In this document: positions 32,768-42,837 of the stretch, piece after piece
How the letters are laid out: each line of letters opens with the position of its first letter
How positions within the stretch are numbered: the first letter of the stretch is position 1
Source: Micromonospora sp. MW-13
Lineage (GTDB): Bacteria > Actinomycetota > Actinomycetes > Mycobacteriales > Micromonosporaceae
DNA length: 64,000 bases
Assembly (NCBI RefSeq): GCF_003434305.1
Contig: NZ_QKKX01000054.1
Coordinates: forward strand, 62,001-126,000
Direction: 5' to 3'
Notes under the pieces: model-generated
Told to the model about the DNA's origin: nothing
Database searches by the model: none
What the model saw: the letters and a program-made list of their open reading frames with translations, nothing else
Made by a program: the position numbers and the translations under genes

Positions 32768-34017
32768 GCGCCAACCCGTACCCCCTCGGCCTTCGGCTGG
32801 CCGGCCGGCGGGTGGTCGTGGTGGGCGGGGGCGCGGTGGCCACCCGGCGGGTGCCGGCGCTGCTCGACGCGGGCGCGGACGTCCTGGTGGTCTCGCCGGA
32901 GCTGACCCCGGCCCTGCGCGCCCACGTCGACGCCGGCCGGCTGCGCTGGGAGCCGCGCCGCTTCGCCCCGAGCGATCTGGACGGCGCCTGGCTGGTCCAG
33001 GCCGCCGTCGACGACCCGGCCGCCGCGGCGGCGGTCAGCGCCGCCGCCGACGAGCGCCGGATCTTCTGCGTCCGCGCCGACGACCGGGCCGCCGCCACCG
33101 CCTGGACCCCGGCAGTCACCCGGCACGGCGCGGTCACCGTCGCCGTCCTCGGCGGCGGCGATCCCCGCCGGGCCATGTCGGTCCGCGACGCCGTCCGCGC
33201 CCTGTTGAGTGCCGGCCAGGGGCCCCGGGCGGCGACCCCGGGGGCCGCTGTCGACACCTCGCGGCGGAGCGGGCCGGGGCGCGAGCCCGCCGCCGGCCGG
33301 GTGGCGCTGGTCGGGGCCGGGCCGGGCGACCCGGAGCTGATCACCGTGCAGGGGTGGCGGCTGCTCACCGAGGCCGACGTGGTGGTCGCCGACCGGCTGG
33401 TGCCCGGGCTGCTCTTGGACGAGCTGCGCCCCGACGTCGAGCTGGTGGACGCCTCGAAGATCCCGTACGGGCCGTCCCGGGCCCAGGAGGAGATCAACCG
33501 GATCCTCGTCGACCGGGCGCTGGCCGGCGCGTTCGTGGTCCGACTCAAGGGCGGCGACCCGTACGTCTTCGGCCGGGGCGGCGAGGAGCTGCTGGCCTGC
33601 GCGGCGGCCGGGGTGCCGGTGACCGTGGTCCCCGGGGTGACCAGCTCGATCGCCGCCCCGGCGGCGGCCGGCGTCCCGGTCACCCACCGGGCGGTGGCGC
33701 ACGAGTTCACCGTGGTCTCCGGGCACGTCGCGCCCGACTCGCCGGCCTCCCTGGTGCGCTGGGAGGCCCTCGCCGGGCTGCGCGGCACGCTGGTGATCCT
33801 GATGGGGCTGAAGAACCTGGCCGCGATCACCGAGACCCTGATCGCCCACGGCCGCCCCGCCGGGACCCCGGCGGCCGTCGTGCAGGAGGGGACCACCGGT
33901 GGCCAGCGGAGCCTCCGGTCGACTCTCGGGGCGGTGGCCGCCGACGTGGTCGCGGCGGGCCTGCGGCCACCGGCCGTGGTGGTCGTCGGCGACGTGGTGG
34001 GAGCGCTCGACGGCTGA
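32764..34017 (+). CDS. cysG: Siroheme synthase CysG (precorrin-2 dehydrogenase / uroporphyrinogen-III methyltransferase)
   Basis: This 417-residue fusion has residues about 1-155 as the NAD-dependent precorrin-2 dehydrogenase/ferrochelatase part (VVVVGGGAVATRRVPALLDA), a linker, and residues about 180-417 as the SUMT methyltransferase (GAGPGDPELITVQGWRLLTE, RLKGGDPYVFGRGGEE, PGVTSSIAAPAAAGVPVTHR, VVQEGTTGGQRSLRSTL). It makes precorrin-2 and siroheme and so feeds both cobalamin synthesis and sulfite/nitrite reductase. The dehydrogenase part is shorter than in E. coli CysG. The terminator at 34060-34100 ends the operon. Confidence 0.92.
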   Translation: MSANPYPLGLRLAGRRVVVVGGGAVATRRVPALLDAGADVLVVSPELTPALRAHVDAGRLRWEPRRFAPSDLDGAWLVQAAVDDPAAAAAVSAAADERRIFCVRADDRAAATAWTPAVTRHGAVTVAVLGGGDPRRAMSVRDAVRALLSAGQGPRAATPGAAVDTSRRSGPGREPAAGRVALVGAGPGDPELITVQGWRLLTEADVVVADRLVPGLLLDELRPDVELVDASKIPYGPSRAQEEINRILVDRALAGAFVVRLKGGDPYVFGRGGEELLACAAAGVPVTVVPGVTSSIAAPAAAGVPVTHRAVAHEFTVVSGHVAPDSPASLVRWEALAGLRGTLVILMGLKNLAAITETLIAHGRPAGTPAAVVQEGTTGGQRSLRSTLGAVAADVVAAGLRPPAVVVVGDVVGALDG

Positions 34018-34059
34018 GCCGGCGGGCGCCCCCGTCCCGGCCCGGCGGGTTCCCGGAAC

Positions 34060-34100
34060 GTGAACGGCGGCCGGAGACGGAGTCTCCGGCCGCCGTTCAC
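34060..34100. terminator. Bidirectional terminator between cysG and the OtsB-GH15 gene
   Basis: Perfect 19-base arms (34060-34078 and 34082-34100) enclose a 3-base loop, lying between two convergent stop codons (34017 and 34109). Confidence 0.9.
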
Positions 34101-34108
34101 GCGTCAGG

Positions 34109-36715
34109 TCACTGCTTGAGCATGTTGTCCAGCAGCAGGGCGCAGCGGATCAGGCCGAGGTGGCTGTACGCCTGCGGGTGGTTGCCCAGCCCGCGCTCGG
34201 CCAGCGGGTCGTACTGCTCCGGGAGCAGCCCCGTCGGGCCCGCCGTGTCGACCATCTGGGTGAACAGCTCCTCCGCGTCGGTGCGCCGCCCGGTGCGCAG
34301 GTACGCCTCGATCAGCCACGCCGTGCAGATGTGGAAGCCGCCCTCGCGCCCCGGCAGGCCGTCGTCCCAGTGGTACCGGTAGACGACCGGTCCGCTGCGC
34401 AGGTCCGCCTCGATCCTGAGCACGGTGGACAGGAAGCGCGGGTCGTCGCCCGGGAGCAGCCCGGACAGGCCGATCCACAGCGACGACGCGTCCATGTCCT
34501 CGTCGCCGTACGCGACGCTGTACGCCTCGACGTCGGCGTGCCAGCCGTACTCCAGGACGTTGGCGCCGATCCGGTCGCGCAGGTCCACCCACTCCGGCCG
34601 GTCCTCGCCGCCGTGCTGCCGCACCACGTGCAGCGCCCGGTCGACGGTCATCCAGCACATCACCTTGGAGAAGATGTGGTGCCGCGGGGGGAGGCGGGCC
34701 TCCCAGATGCCGTGGTCGGGCTCGTGCCAGCGGCGGCGGACCGCCTCGACCATGTTCTCCAGCACCCGCCACTCGTCCTCGCGCACCGAGCCCCGGGCAT
34801 CGGCCACGGCCGCGATCAGGTCGGCGATCGGGCCGAACACGTCGAGCTGGAGCTGGTGGTTGGCGAGGTTGCCGACCCGCACCGGCCGGGAGCCGGCGTA
34901 CCCGGGCAGGGTGTCGATGACCGCCTCGGCGCCCAGCTCGTACCCGTCGACCGTGTAGAGCGGGTGCAGCCGCTCGGGGTGGCCGCCGGTGCGGTCGATG
35001 CAGCCGTCCACCCAGCGCAGCAGCGCCTCGGCCTCCTCGATGGAGCCGAGGTCGACCAGTGCCCGCGCGGTCATCGACGCGTCGCGCAGCCAGCAGTACC
35101 GGTAGTCCCAGTTCCGCACGCCGCCCAACTCCTCGGGCAGCGAGGTGGTCGCCGCGGCGAGGATCGAGCCGGTCGCCTCGTGGCAGAGCCCGCGCAGGGT
35201 CAGCGCGCTGCGGGCGACCAGGTCCCGGGCGGTGGTGGGCAGCCGCAGCGACGCCACCCAGTCCTTCCACGGCTGCTCGGCGGCGGCCTGCCGCTCGTGG
35301 ACCGGCAGCCGGTGGTGTTCCAGGCTGTGCGTGCCGAAGCGCAGCTCCAACACCACCTGCCCGCCGGCGGCGGACAGGTCCACGACGGCCTTGGCCGTCT
35401 CGTACCCGCCGTCGTTGCTGACCTGCCACTCGACGCCGGGGGAGTAGAGCGCGATCGGCTCGTTGGAGCCGAGCACCAGCAGGCCGTCGCCGACCGGCTG
35501 GAGCTGGGTGGCCACCTGGCCGAACTCGGGCCGGGGAGCGAACTCCACCCGGACCCGCCCGGAGCCGGTCAGCACCCGGACCAGGGTCGAGTCGCCGGTG
35601 AAGACCACCGGGCCGTCGGGTGTGGTTTCCCGGGCCGGCGTGTCCAGCCAGTCGGTGACGGTGAGGCCCGACCAGCGGGTCTCCACCGTCATCGTGCCGG
35701 AGCGGTAACGCTGGCCGAGCGGGATGCCGCCGCGCTCGGGAGCCACGCTGAAGTGCCCGGCAGGGCTGCCGCCGACCAGGTCGGCGAAGATCGCCGCCGA
35801 GTCCGGCTTGGGGTGGCAGAGCCAGGTGACCTTGGCGTCGGGGGTGAGCAGGGCGACGGTACGCCCGTTGGCGAGCATCGAGTGCCGCTCGATCGGCACG
35901 GCCCGCTCGCCGAAGAGCCAGTGCCGCCGGGTCTCCAGCAGCAGGCCGAGCGCGCGGGCGGCCTCGATCGGCTCGGCGACCCGGTAGTCGGCCCGGGTCT
36001 CGCCGATGCCGATCTTGATGCCCATGTCCGGGCCGTGCAGGTTGCCGAAGGCGTTCTCGTCGGTGACGTCGTCGCCGATGAACAGCACCGCGCTCGCCGA
36101 GAGTTGGGTGCGGAGCTGGTCGACGGCGGTGCCCTTGTGGGTCGCCACCACCGACAGCTCGATCACCTCCTTGCCCTGGGTGACGGTGACGCCGTCCCAG
36201 GTGGCCGGGCCGGTGCGGACCGCCTCGACGGCCGCGGCGGCGACCTGCGGGTCGAGCCCGCGGGTGTGCACCGCGACGCTGGCCGGCTTGCGCTCCAGCC
36301 GGACGCCCGGATGGGCGTTGGCGATCTCGCGCAGCGCGTCGCGCAGCCGGGTGCGCACGGCGATCAGCTCGGGGGAGAGCCGCTCGACGAAGCCGATGTC
36401 GAACTCGGAGCCGTGGCTGCCGACCAGGTGCACCTCGCTGGGCAGCCGGGACAGCGCGGCCAGGTCACGCAGCGCCCGGCCGGAGACCACCGCGACGGTG
36501 GTCTGCGGCAGCGCGGCGAGCGCCCGGACGGCGGCGACGGACTCGGGCAGCGGCACGGCCTTGCTCGGGTCCTCCACGATCGGCGCGAGGGTGCCGTCGT
36601 AGTCGCAGGCGACGAGGAGCTGGGGAACCCGGGCTATCCGCCCGATGGCCGCCCGAAGCTCGGGATCCAGCACTCCCGCGGCCGGGGCCGCCCCGTCGTG
36701 GACGGACGTGTTCAC
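34109..36715 (-). CDS. otsB: Trehalose-6-phosphate phosphatase fused to GH15 glucoamylase/trehalase-like domain
   Basis: This 868-residue protein has two enzymes. Residues about 25-260 are HAD-type OtsB with nucleophile motif DYDGTLAPI, SGR, and GDDVTDENAF. Residues about 270-868 are GH15: FLTVxx-like N-terminal beta domain, RNWDYRYCWLRDASM, GVRNWDYRYCWL context, WIGLSGLLPGDDPR and the general base region LLPEQYDPL. The first domain makes trehalose from trehalose 6-phosphate; the second belongs to a family that includes actinobacterial trehalases. GTG 36715 overlaps the otsA stop (GTGA). Opposing activities in one chain are unusual. Confidence 0.88.
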   Translation of the reverse strand: MNTSVHDGAAPAAGVLDPELRAAIGRIARVPQLLVACDYDGTLAPIVEDPSKAVPLPESVAAVRALAALPQTTVAVVSGRALRDLAALSRLPSEVHLVGSHGSEFDIGFVERLSPELIAVRTRLRDALREIANAHPGVRLERKPASVAVHTRGLDPQVAAAAVEAVRTGPATWDGVTVTQGKEVIELSVVATHKGTAVDQLRTQLSASAVLFIGDDVTDENAFGNLHGPDMGIKIGIGETRADYRVAEPIEAARALGLLLETRRHWLFGERAVPIERHSMLANGRTVALLTPDAKVTWLCHPKPDSAAIFADLVGGSPAGHFSVAPERGGIPLGQRYRSGTMTVETRWSGLTVTDWLDTPARETTPDGPVVFTGDSTLVRVLTGSGRVRVEFAPRPEFGQVATQLQPVGDGLLVLGSNEPIALYSPGVEWQVSNDGGYETAKAVVDLSAAGGQVVLELRFGTHSLEHHRLPVHERQAAAEQPWKDWVASLRLPTTARDLVARSALTLRGLCHEATGSILAAATTSLPEELGGVRNWDYRYCWLRDASMTARALVDLGSIEEAEALLRWVDGCIDRTGGHPERLHPLYTVDGYELGAEAVIDTLPGYAGSRPVRVGNLANHQLQLDVFGPIADLIAAVADARGSVREDEWRVLENMVEAVRRRWHEPDHGIWEARLPPRHHIFSKVMCWMTVDRALHVVRQHGGEDRPEWVDLRDRIGANVLEYGWHADVEAYSVAYGDEDMDASSLWIGLSGLLPGDDPRFLSTVLRIEADLRSGPVVYRYHWDDGLPGREGGFHICTAWLIEAYLRTGRRTDAEELFTQMVDTAGPTGLLPEQYDPLAERGLGNHPQAYSHLGLIRCALLLDNMLKQ

Positions 36716-38112
36716 GCAGCCTCCGAATCAGGCACACCAAGCTCGGTGAGGAACGACTTCGCCCAGTGACCCACGTCGTGGGTGCGCAGGTGACGCTGCA
36801 TGACACGCATGCGTCGGCGGGCCTCGGGCTTCTCCACATGCACGGCCTTGAGCAACGCGTCCTTGACCGCGTCGGGGTCGTGCGGGTTACACAAAAACGC
36901 CTGGCGCAGCTCGGTGGCGGCGCCGGCGAACTCACTGAGCACGAGCGCGCCGCCCTGGTCGGCGCGCGATGCCACGTACTCCTTGGCCACCAGATTCATT
37001 CCGTCTCGCAGCGGGGTCACCATCATCACGTCGGCGGCAACATACATCGCCGCCAGTTCACTGCGACTGTACGACTGATGCAGGTAATGCACCGCCGGCA
37101 CGCCGACCCTGCCAAATTCCCCATTAATCCGGCCAACTTCGCGTTCGACCTTGACCCGTAGTGCCTGATAATGCTCCACCCGTTCGCGGCTCGGAGTGGC
37201 CACCTGCACCATAACCGCGTCCGGAACTGTCAACTTTCCGTCAGCCAGCAGCTCCCGGAAGGCCTTGAGTCGAAGCTCGATGCCCTTCGTGTAGTCCAGC
37301 CGGTCGACGCCCAGGATGATCGTCTTCGGGTTGCCCAGCTCCTCGCGGATCTGCTTGGCCCGGGCCTGGATCGCCGGGTCCTCGGCCAGCCGCTCCATCT
37401 CCTTCGTCTCGATGGAGATGGGGAAGGCGCCCGCCTTCACCTGCCGGCCGTCGACCTGGATCATCTGCCCCTCGTAGCGCAGCCCGAGCAGGTGCCGGGC
37501 CAGCCGGACGAAGTTCTGCGCGGCCAGCCGCTGCTGGAAGCCGACCAGGTCCGCCCCGAGCAGCCCGCGCAGGATCTCGGTGCGGAACGGCATCTGCATG
37601 AACAGCTCGATCGGCGGGAACGGGATGTGCAGGAAGAATCCGATCCGCAGGTCGGGGCGCAGCTCGCGGAGCATCGCCGGCACGAGCTGGAGCTGGTAGT
37701 CCTGCACCCAGACCGTCGCGCCTTCGGCCGCGACCTCCGCCGCGGCCTCCGCGAACCGCGCGTTGACCAGCCGGTACGCCTCGCGCCAGCGGCGCTTGTA
37801 CGCCGGCGTCTCCACCGCGTCGTGGTAGAGCGGCCAGATCGTCGCGTTCGACTGACCCTCGTAGTAGCGTTCCAGCTCGTCCGCGCTCAGCGGCACCGGG
37901 TGCAGCCGGATCCCCTCCAGGTCGAACGGCTCGGGGGCGGCACCCGTGCCGCCGGCCCAGCCGACCCACGTGCCCTGGTGTTCCGCGAGGACGGGATGCA
38001 GCGCCGTGACCAGGCCACCCGGGCTGCGGCGCCACTGCCGCCCCTCCGGGGTGTTCACCTCGTCGACCGGTAGTCGGTTCGCCACTACGACAAAGGAACT
38101 GCGGACGGTCAC
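36712..38112 (-). CDS. otsA: Trehalose-6-phosphate synthase OtsA
   Basis: This 466-residue GT20 glycosyltransferase transfers glucose from UDP- or other NDP-glucose to glucose 6-phosphate. It shows FVVVANRLPVDE, SPGGLVTALHPV, WVGWAGG, VWVQDYQLQLVPAMLRELRP, FFLHIPFPPIELFMQMPFR, LGVDRLDYTKGIELRLKAFR and ALVLSEFAGAATEL. I chose GTG 38112 because GGAGGT lies eight bases before it and the family N-terminus follows; the frame stays open to 38145. It is first in a two-gene operon with the OtsB-GH15 fusion. Confidence 0.93.
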   Translation of the reverse strand: MTVRSSFVVVANRLPVDEVNTPEGRQWRRSPGGLVTALHPVLAEHQGTWVGWAGGTGAAPEPFDLEGIRLHPVPLSADELERYYEGQSNATIWPLYHDAVETPAYKRRWREAYRLVNARFAEAAAEVAAEGATVWVQDYQLQLVPAMLRELRPDLRIGFFLHIPFPPIELFMQMPFRTEILRGLLGADLVGFQQRLAAQNFVRLARHLLGLRYEGQMIQVDGRQVKAGAFPISIETKEMERLAEDPAIQARAKQIREELGNPKTIILGVDRLDYTKGIELRLKAFRELLADGKLTVPDAVMVQVATPSRERVEHYQALRVKVEREVGRINGEFGRVGVPAVHYLHQSYSRSELAAMYVAADVMMVTPLRDGMNLVAKEYVASRADQGGALVLSEFAGAATELRQAFLCNPHDPDAVKDALLKAVHVEKPEARRRMRVMQRHLRTHDVGHWAKSFLTELGVPDSEAA

Positions 38113-38579
38113 GTTCGGCCACCTCCGGGTGCTGACGGGGTCCACCGCGATGAGCGTACTGAGCGTAGCTGCGGCCTCTGATGCCCCGTGCCGGAGTTAA
38201 CCTACCCGTCCCACGCTCGGCGAACCGTGAAGGTGATCACGCCCGGGCGACCTCGGCCGGAGGTGGGCCGTCGGCCACCCCTCGCCGGGCCCGCCCGGCG
38301 CTCCCACCGGTCCGTCCCGACCCCTGCCGTCGCCCGGTCGGTGGCTCGCCGGGGCGCGGTCGGGGCGGGGTGATGTGGGCGAAGCCCGGCGTACCTGTCA
38401 GGATTGAGGATGGCGTGCGTTGTGGCCGGCTCCCGGCCGGCGGCGGCGAGCGGCCCCGGAGCCCCGGCGGCACACCAAGCCCGAGTGGCGCCGGAGCCCC
38501 CCGAGTGGCGCCGGAGCCCGCGCCCGCCAGCCCACACCCGCAAGCTCCCAGATCGCAACCTACGGAGGTAGCCCGCACC
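38113..38579. other. Long divergent intergenic region otsA/ettA with 20-bp tandem repeat
   Basis: This 467-base interval has no convincing gene. It holds two tandem copies of CCGAGTGGCGCCGGAGCCC (38481-38499 and 38501-38519) and several G/C hairpin-forming stretches between 38426 and 38470, close upstream of ettA. GGAGGT at about 38564-38570 is the ettA ribosome-binding site. The long leader could host post-transcriptional control of ettA, but no known RNA element was recognised. Confidence 0.5.
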
Positions 38580-40248
<1,669 letters not shown>

Positions 40249-40256
<8 letters not shown>

Positions 40257-40707
40257 CCGCTTCGTCTACCACTGCACGCTGCGCTGGTCCGACCTGGACG
40301 CGTACGGGCACGTCAACAACTCGCGCTTCCTCACCCTGTACGAGGAGGCGCGGGTGGCGTTGATGTTCGCCGGTGGCCGGGCGTGGGGGGTGGGCTCCTT
40401 CGCCGACGGGGTGGTCATCCGCCGGCACGAGGTCGACTACCTGCGCCCGGTCGACTACGCGCTGGGCCGGGCCACCGCGGCGGCCGCCCCCACCGTGCGG
40501 ATCGAGCTGTGGATCGAGGAGATCCGGGCATCCCGGTTCACCGTCGGCTACGAGCTGTACGACGCCGACGTGCTGGCCAGCACGGCCCGCTCGGTGCTGG
40601 TGCCGTTCGACCTGGTCGCCAAGCGGCCCCGGCGGATCACCGAGGAGGAGCGGGCCTTCCTGCTCGCGTACGCCCCGGGCATCAGCGCGGCCGGAGCCCC
40701 GGCGTGA
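40249..40707 (+). CDS. Hotdog-fold acyl-CoA thioesterase (4HBT family)
   Basis: This 152-residue protein has the 4HBT signature RWSDLDAYGHVNNSRFLTLY with the catalytic aspartate, followed by VEVDYLRPV-like HEVDYLRPVDY and SRFTVGYELYD. It hydrolyses acyl-CoA thioesters of unknown chain length. GTG 40249 lies inside ettA (8-base overlap), so the two are translationally coupled, an arrangement I recall as common in Micromonosporaceae. Confidence 0.85.
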
Positions 40708-41456
40708 GCGGCACCCCGGCCCGCCCTCAGGGCCCCGACGTGGCCGGTGGCGGGCACGGGCTGGCCGGGGTGGCCGACGCGGGCGCGTTCCTGGCCCGGC
40801 TCGTCCGGCTCGACCGGGCCGCGCTGGTCCGGCTGCGTCCCGCCGCGTCGCCGGCCGGCCCGGCCGACCGGACGGCGCTCTGGGCGCGGCTGCCGTGGGA
40901 CGTGCTGGCCGTCCGGACGGTGGCCGGGGTGGGCTGCGGGGACGTGACGGTGGCCGCCCGGGACCTGCTGGCCGAACTCACGGCCGGCGGGCACACCCTG
41001 CCGGCCCGCCGGGACGCGCAGTGGCGCTGGCCCCTGCCGCCGGCGGCGAGCCGGCCGGTGGAGCTGCTGCCGGCCGGGGAGCTGTGGCGGATCGCCGAGG
41101 CGGCGGCGGGGACGCTGCGCGAGGCCGCCGCGCACGGGGTGTCCGGCCGGGCGGTGGGGCAGCGGGTGCTGCGGGACGCGCTGCTCGACCACGTGGCCGT
41201 GGTGGTCACCCCGGACGACCCGCCCGGTCCGCCGGTCGAGATCGCCCAGCGGCTGGTTCAGGGTCTGGTCCGGATGGGCTTCCTGGGCCATCCCGGCAGC
41301 GCCACCGGGACCGCGGCGCCGGGGACCGCCGGCGGCGACGTTCAGGTGCGGGTGGTCGGCCGATGGGTCGGACTGGTGGGACCATACGGAGCCGTGTGGT
41401 TGCAGAAGGTGGCCGATCTTGCCGTCACGCCGCTCGGGGTTCAGCCGAAAGTATGA
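40704..41456 (+). CDS. Conserved hypothetical protein in the ettA operon
   Basis: This 250-residue protein is not recognised. It is alanine/arginine-rich with a helical middle (ALVRLRPAAS, WARLPWDVLAVRTVAGVGCG, ELWRIAEAAAGTLREAAAHG) and a C-terminal strand region ending GRWVGLVGPYGAVWLQKVAD. No signal peptide or metal motif. GTG 40704 overlaps the thioesterase stop (GTGA), so it is the third gene of the ettA unit. Confidence 0.6.
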   Translation: MSGTPARPQGPDVAGGGHGLAGVADAGAFLARLVRLDRAALVRLRPAASPAGPADRTALWARLPWDVLAVRTVAGVGCGDVTVAARDLLAELTAGGHTLPARRDAQWRWPLPPAASRPVELLPAGELWRIAEAAAGTLREAAAHGVSGRAVGQRVLRDALLDHVAVVVTPDDPPGPPVEIAQRLVQGLVRMGFLGHPGSATGTAAPGTAGGDVQVRVVGRWVGLVGPYGAVWLQKVADLAVTPLGVQPKV

Positions 41457-41656
41457 CCCATGGTCGTTCTTCTGGCCCGGGGCTGCCGTTGGGGGGATGC
41501 TTCAACCCGGCTGTCCGGGTACCGTCCATCCTCGGATCCAACGCACCGTAGGCGGCTGGATCCGCTGGGGAGTGAGGTGCGCGAGCGATGCCGTGGTGGT
41601 CATGGCGCCCCGGTCCCGCCGGTGGCGGCGAACCGGAAACTCGAAGCGGGATCACA

Positions 41657-42172
41657 GTGGACAGCACCGTCCGGGTCGGACCACCGGCCCCACGTCAACC
41701 GGGCGACGACTGCCCGGCCGCCGACCGTGCCGTGATCACCGACATGTCGGCAACCATCGCGCCGGTCACCCTCCGCCGGGTCTGCGACGCGCTCGACCTG
41801 CTGGACGTGCGCTACCTGGCCGACGGTGACGGCAACCTGCTGGCCATGTGGGAGCGGCACGCGGTGCTGGTCACCCTGGAGGGCCCGGAGGACGAGATCC
41901 TGGTGATGCGGGCCCGTCCACATGCGACGGTGCCGCCCGACTGGGCCGACCGGGCCTACCGGGTGGTCAACGAGTGGAACCACACCCGCCGATTCTGCAA
42001 GGCGTACATCGGCGATCCCACCGAGCGGGGTCAACTGCCGATCTACGCGGAGCTCCAGGTGCCCCTCGGTGCCGGGACGCACGACGCGCTCCTGGTCGAG
42101 ATGCTCGACTGTGGCGCCGCGGTGGCCACCACCTTCGTGGACTGGCTGCACGACGAGGGCGCGCTGCTCTGA
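41657..42172 (+). CDS. YbjN-domain protein
   Basis: This protein of about 171 residues has a YbjN/type III secretion chaperone-like domain: VTLRRVCDALDLLDVRYLAD, GNLLAMWERHAVLVTLEGPE, YRVVNEWNHTRRFCKAYIGD and FVDWLHDEGALL. The family is cytoplasmic and probably regulatory or chaperone-like; the specific partner is unknown. The start is uncertain: GTG 41657 has a modest ribosome-binding site, ATG 41588 and ATG 41744 are alternatives. The 200 bases before it (41457-41656) contain only short inverted GGATCC-flanked sequences and no gene I can support. Terminated by the hairpin at 42181. Confidence 0.75.
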   Translation: MDSTVRVGPPAPRQPGDDCPAADRAVITDMSATIAPVTLRRVCDALDLLDVRYLADGDGNLLAMWERHAVLVTLEGPEDEILVMRARPHATVPPDWADRAYRVVNEWNHTRRFCKAYIGDPTERGQLPIYAELQVPLGAGTHDALLVEMLDCGAAVATTFVDWLHDEGALL

Positions 42173-42180
42173 CCCGCACG

Positions 42181-42214
42181 CCCGCCCGGGCCGCCCTCGC
42201 GGGACCCGGGCGGG
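42181..42214. terminator. Hairpin after the YbjN gene
   Basis: CCCGCCCGGG (42181-42190) pairs with CCCGGGCGGG (42205-42214), 9 bases after the YbjN stop, facing the convergent globin gene. Confidence 0.7.
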
Positions 42215-42329
42215 CTGCCGGGTGGCGGGGCGCCGGGCAGGGTGGCGGGGTGCCGGCCCGGGCGAGGCCGGCGGGGCGCGGACGCCCGGCCCGGGTGGCA
42301 GGCCGGGCGGGGAGCGTGGTCTCGGCCGC

Positions 42330-42752
42330 TCAGACCGGACCGGCCGCCGGGTCGTCCATCGCGTTCACCATGAAGTAGGCGGCCCGTTCCAGGTAGTCCC
42401 ACAGCGCGGTGGCGATCTCCGGCGGCAGGTCCAGCCGGTCGACGGCCCGGCGCATGTGGTGCAGCCAGGCGTCCCGTTCGGCCGCGCCGATCCGGAACGG
42501 GGCGTGCCGCATCCGCAGCCGGGGATGCCCCCGCTGGGCGGAGTAGGTGTTCGGGCCGCCCCAGTACTGGATCAGGAACAGCGTCAGCCGGTCCGCCGCG
42601 GGGCCCAGGTCCTCCTCCGGGTACATCGGTCGCAGCAGCGGGTCGGTGGCCACGCCGGCGTAGAACTCGTCCACCAGCTTGCGGAAGGTGGGTTCGCCGC
42701 CGACCGCCTCGAAGAGGGTCACGGCACGCTCGGACTCACCTGCGGGATTCAC
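42330..42752 (-). CDS. glbO: Group II truncated haemoglobin
   Basis: This 140-residue protein matches the GlbO/trHbO type: LFEAVGGEPTFRKLVDEFYA, VATDPLLRPMYPEEDLGPAA, FLIQYWGGPNTYSAQRGHPR and the proximal histidine in LRMRHAPFRIG, plus WLHHMRRAV with the conserved tryptophan of the G helix. It binds haem and oxygen and probably serves oxygen or peroxide/nitric-oxide chemistry. The GTG at 42752 starts it. Confidence 0.9.
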   Translation of the reverse strand: MNPAGESERAVTLFEAVGGEPTFRKLVDEFYAGVATDPLLRPMYPEEDLGPAADRLTLFLIQYWGGPNTYSAQRGHPRLRMRHAPFRIGAAERDAWLHHMRRAVDRLDLPPEIATALWDYLERAAYFMVNAMDDPAAGPV

Positions 42753-42837
42753 CGTTCCATCCTGCCAGGTGCGCCCGGGGTCGGCGGAGGCGTACCGGCC
42801 GGGGTCGCTGCCGACCTCGTCACACCGGTCCCGCCCG

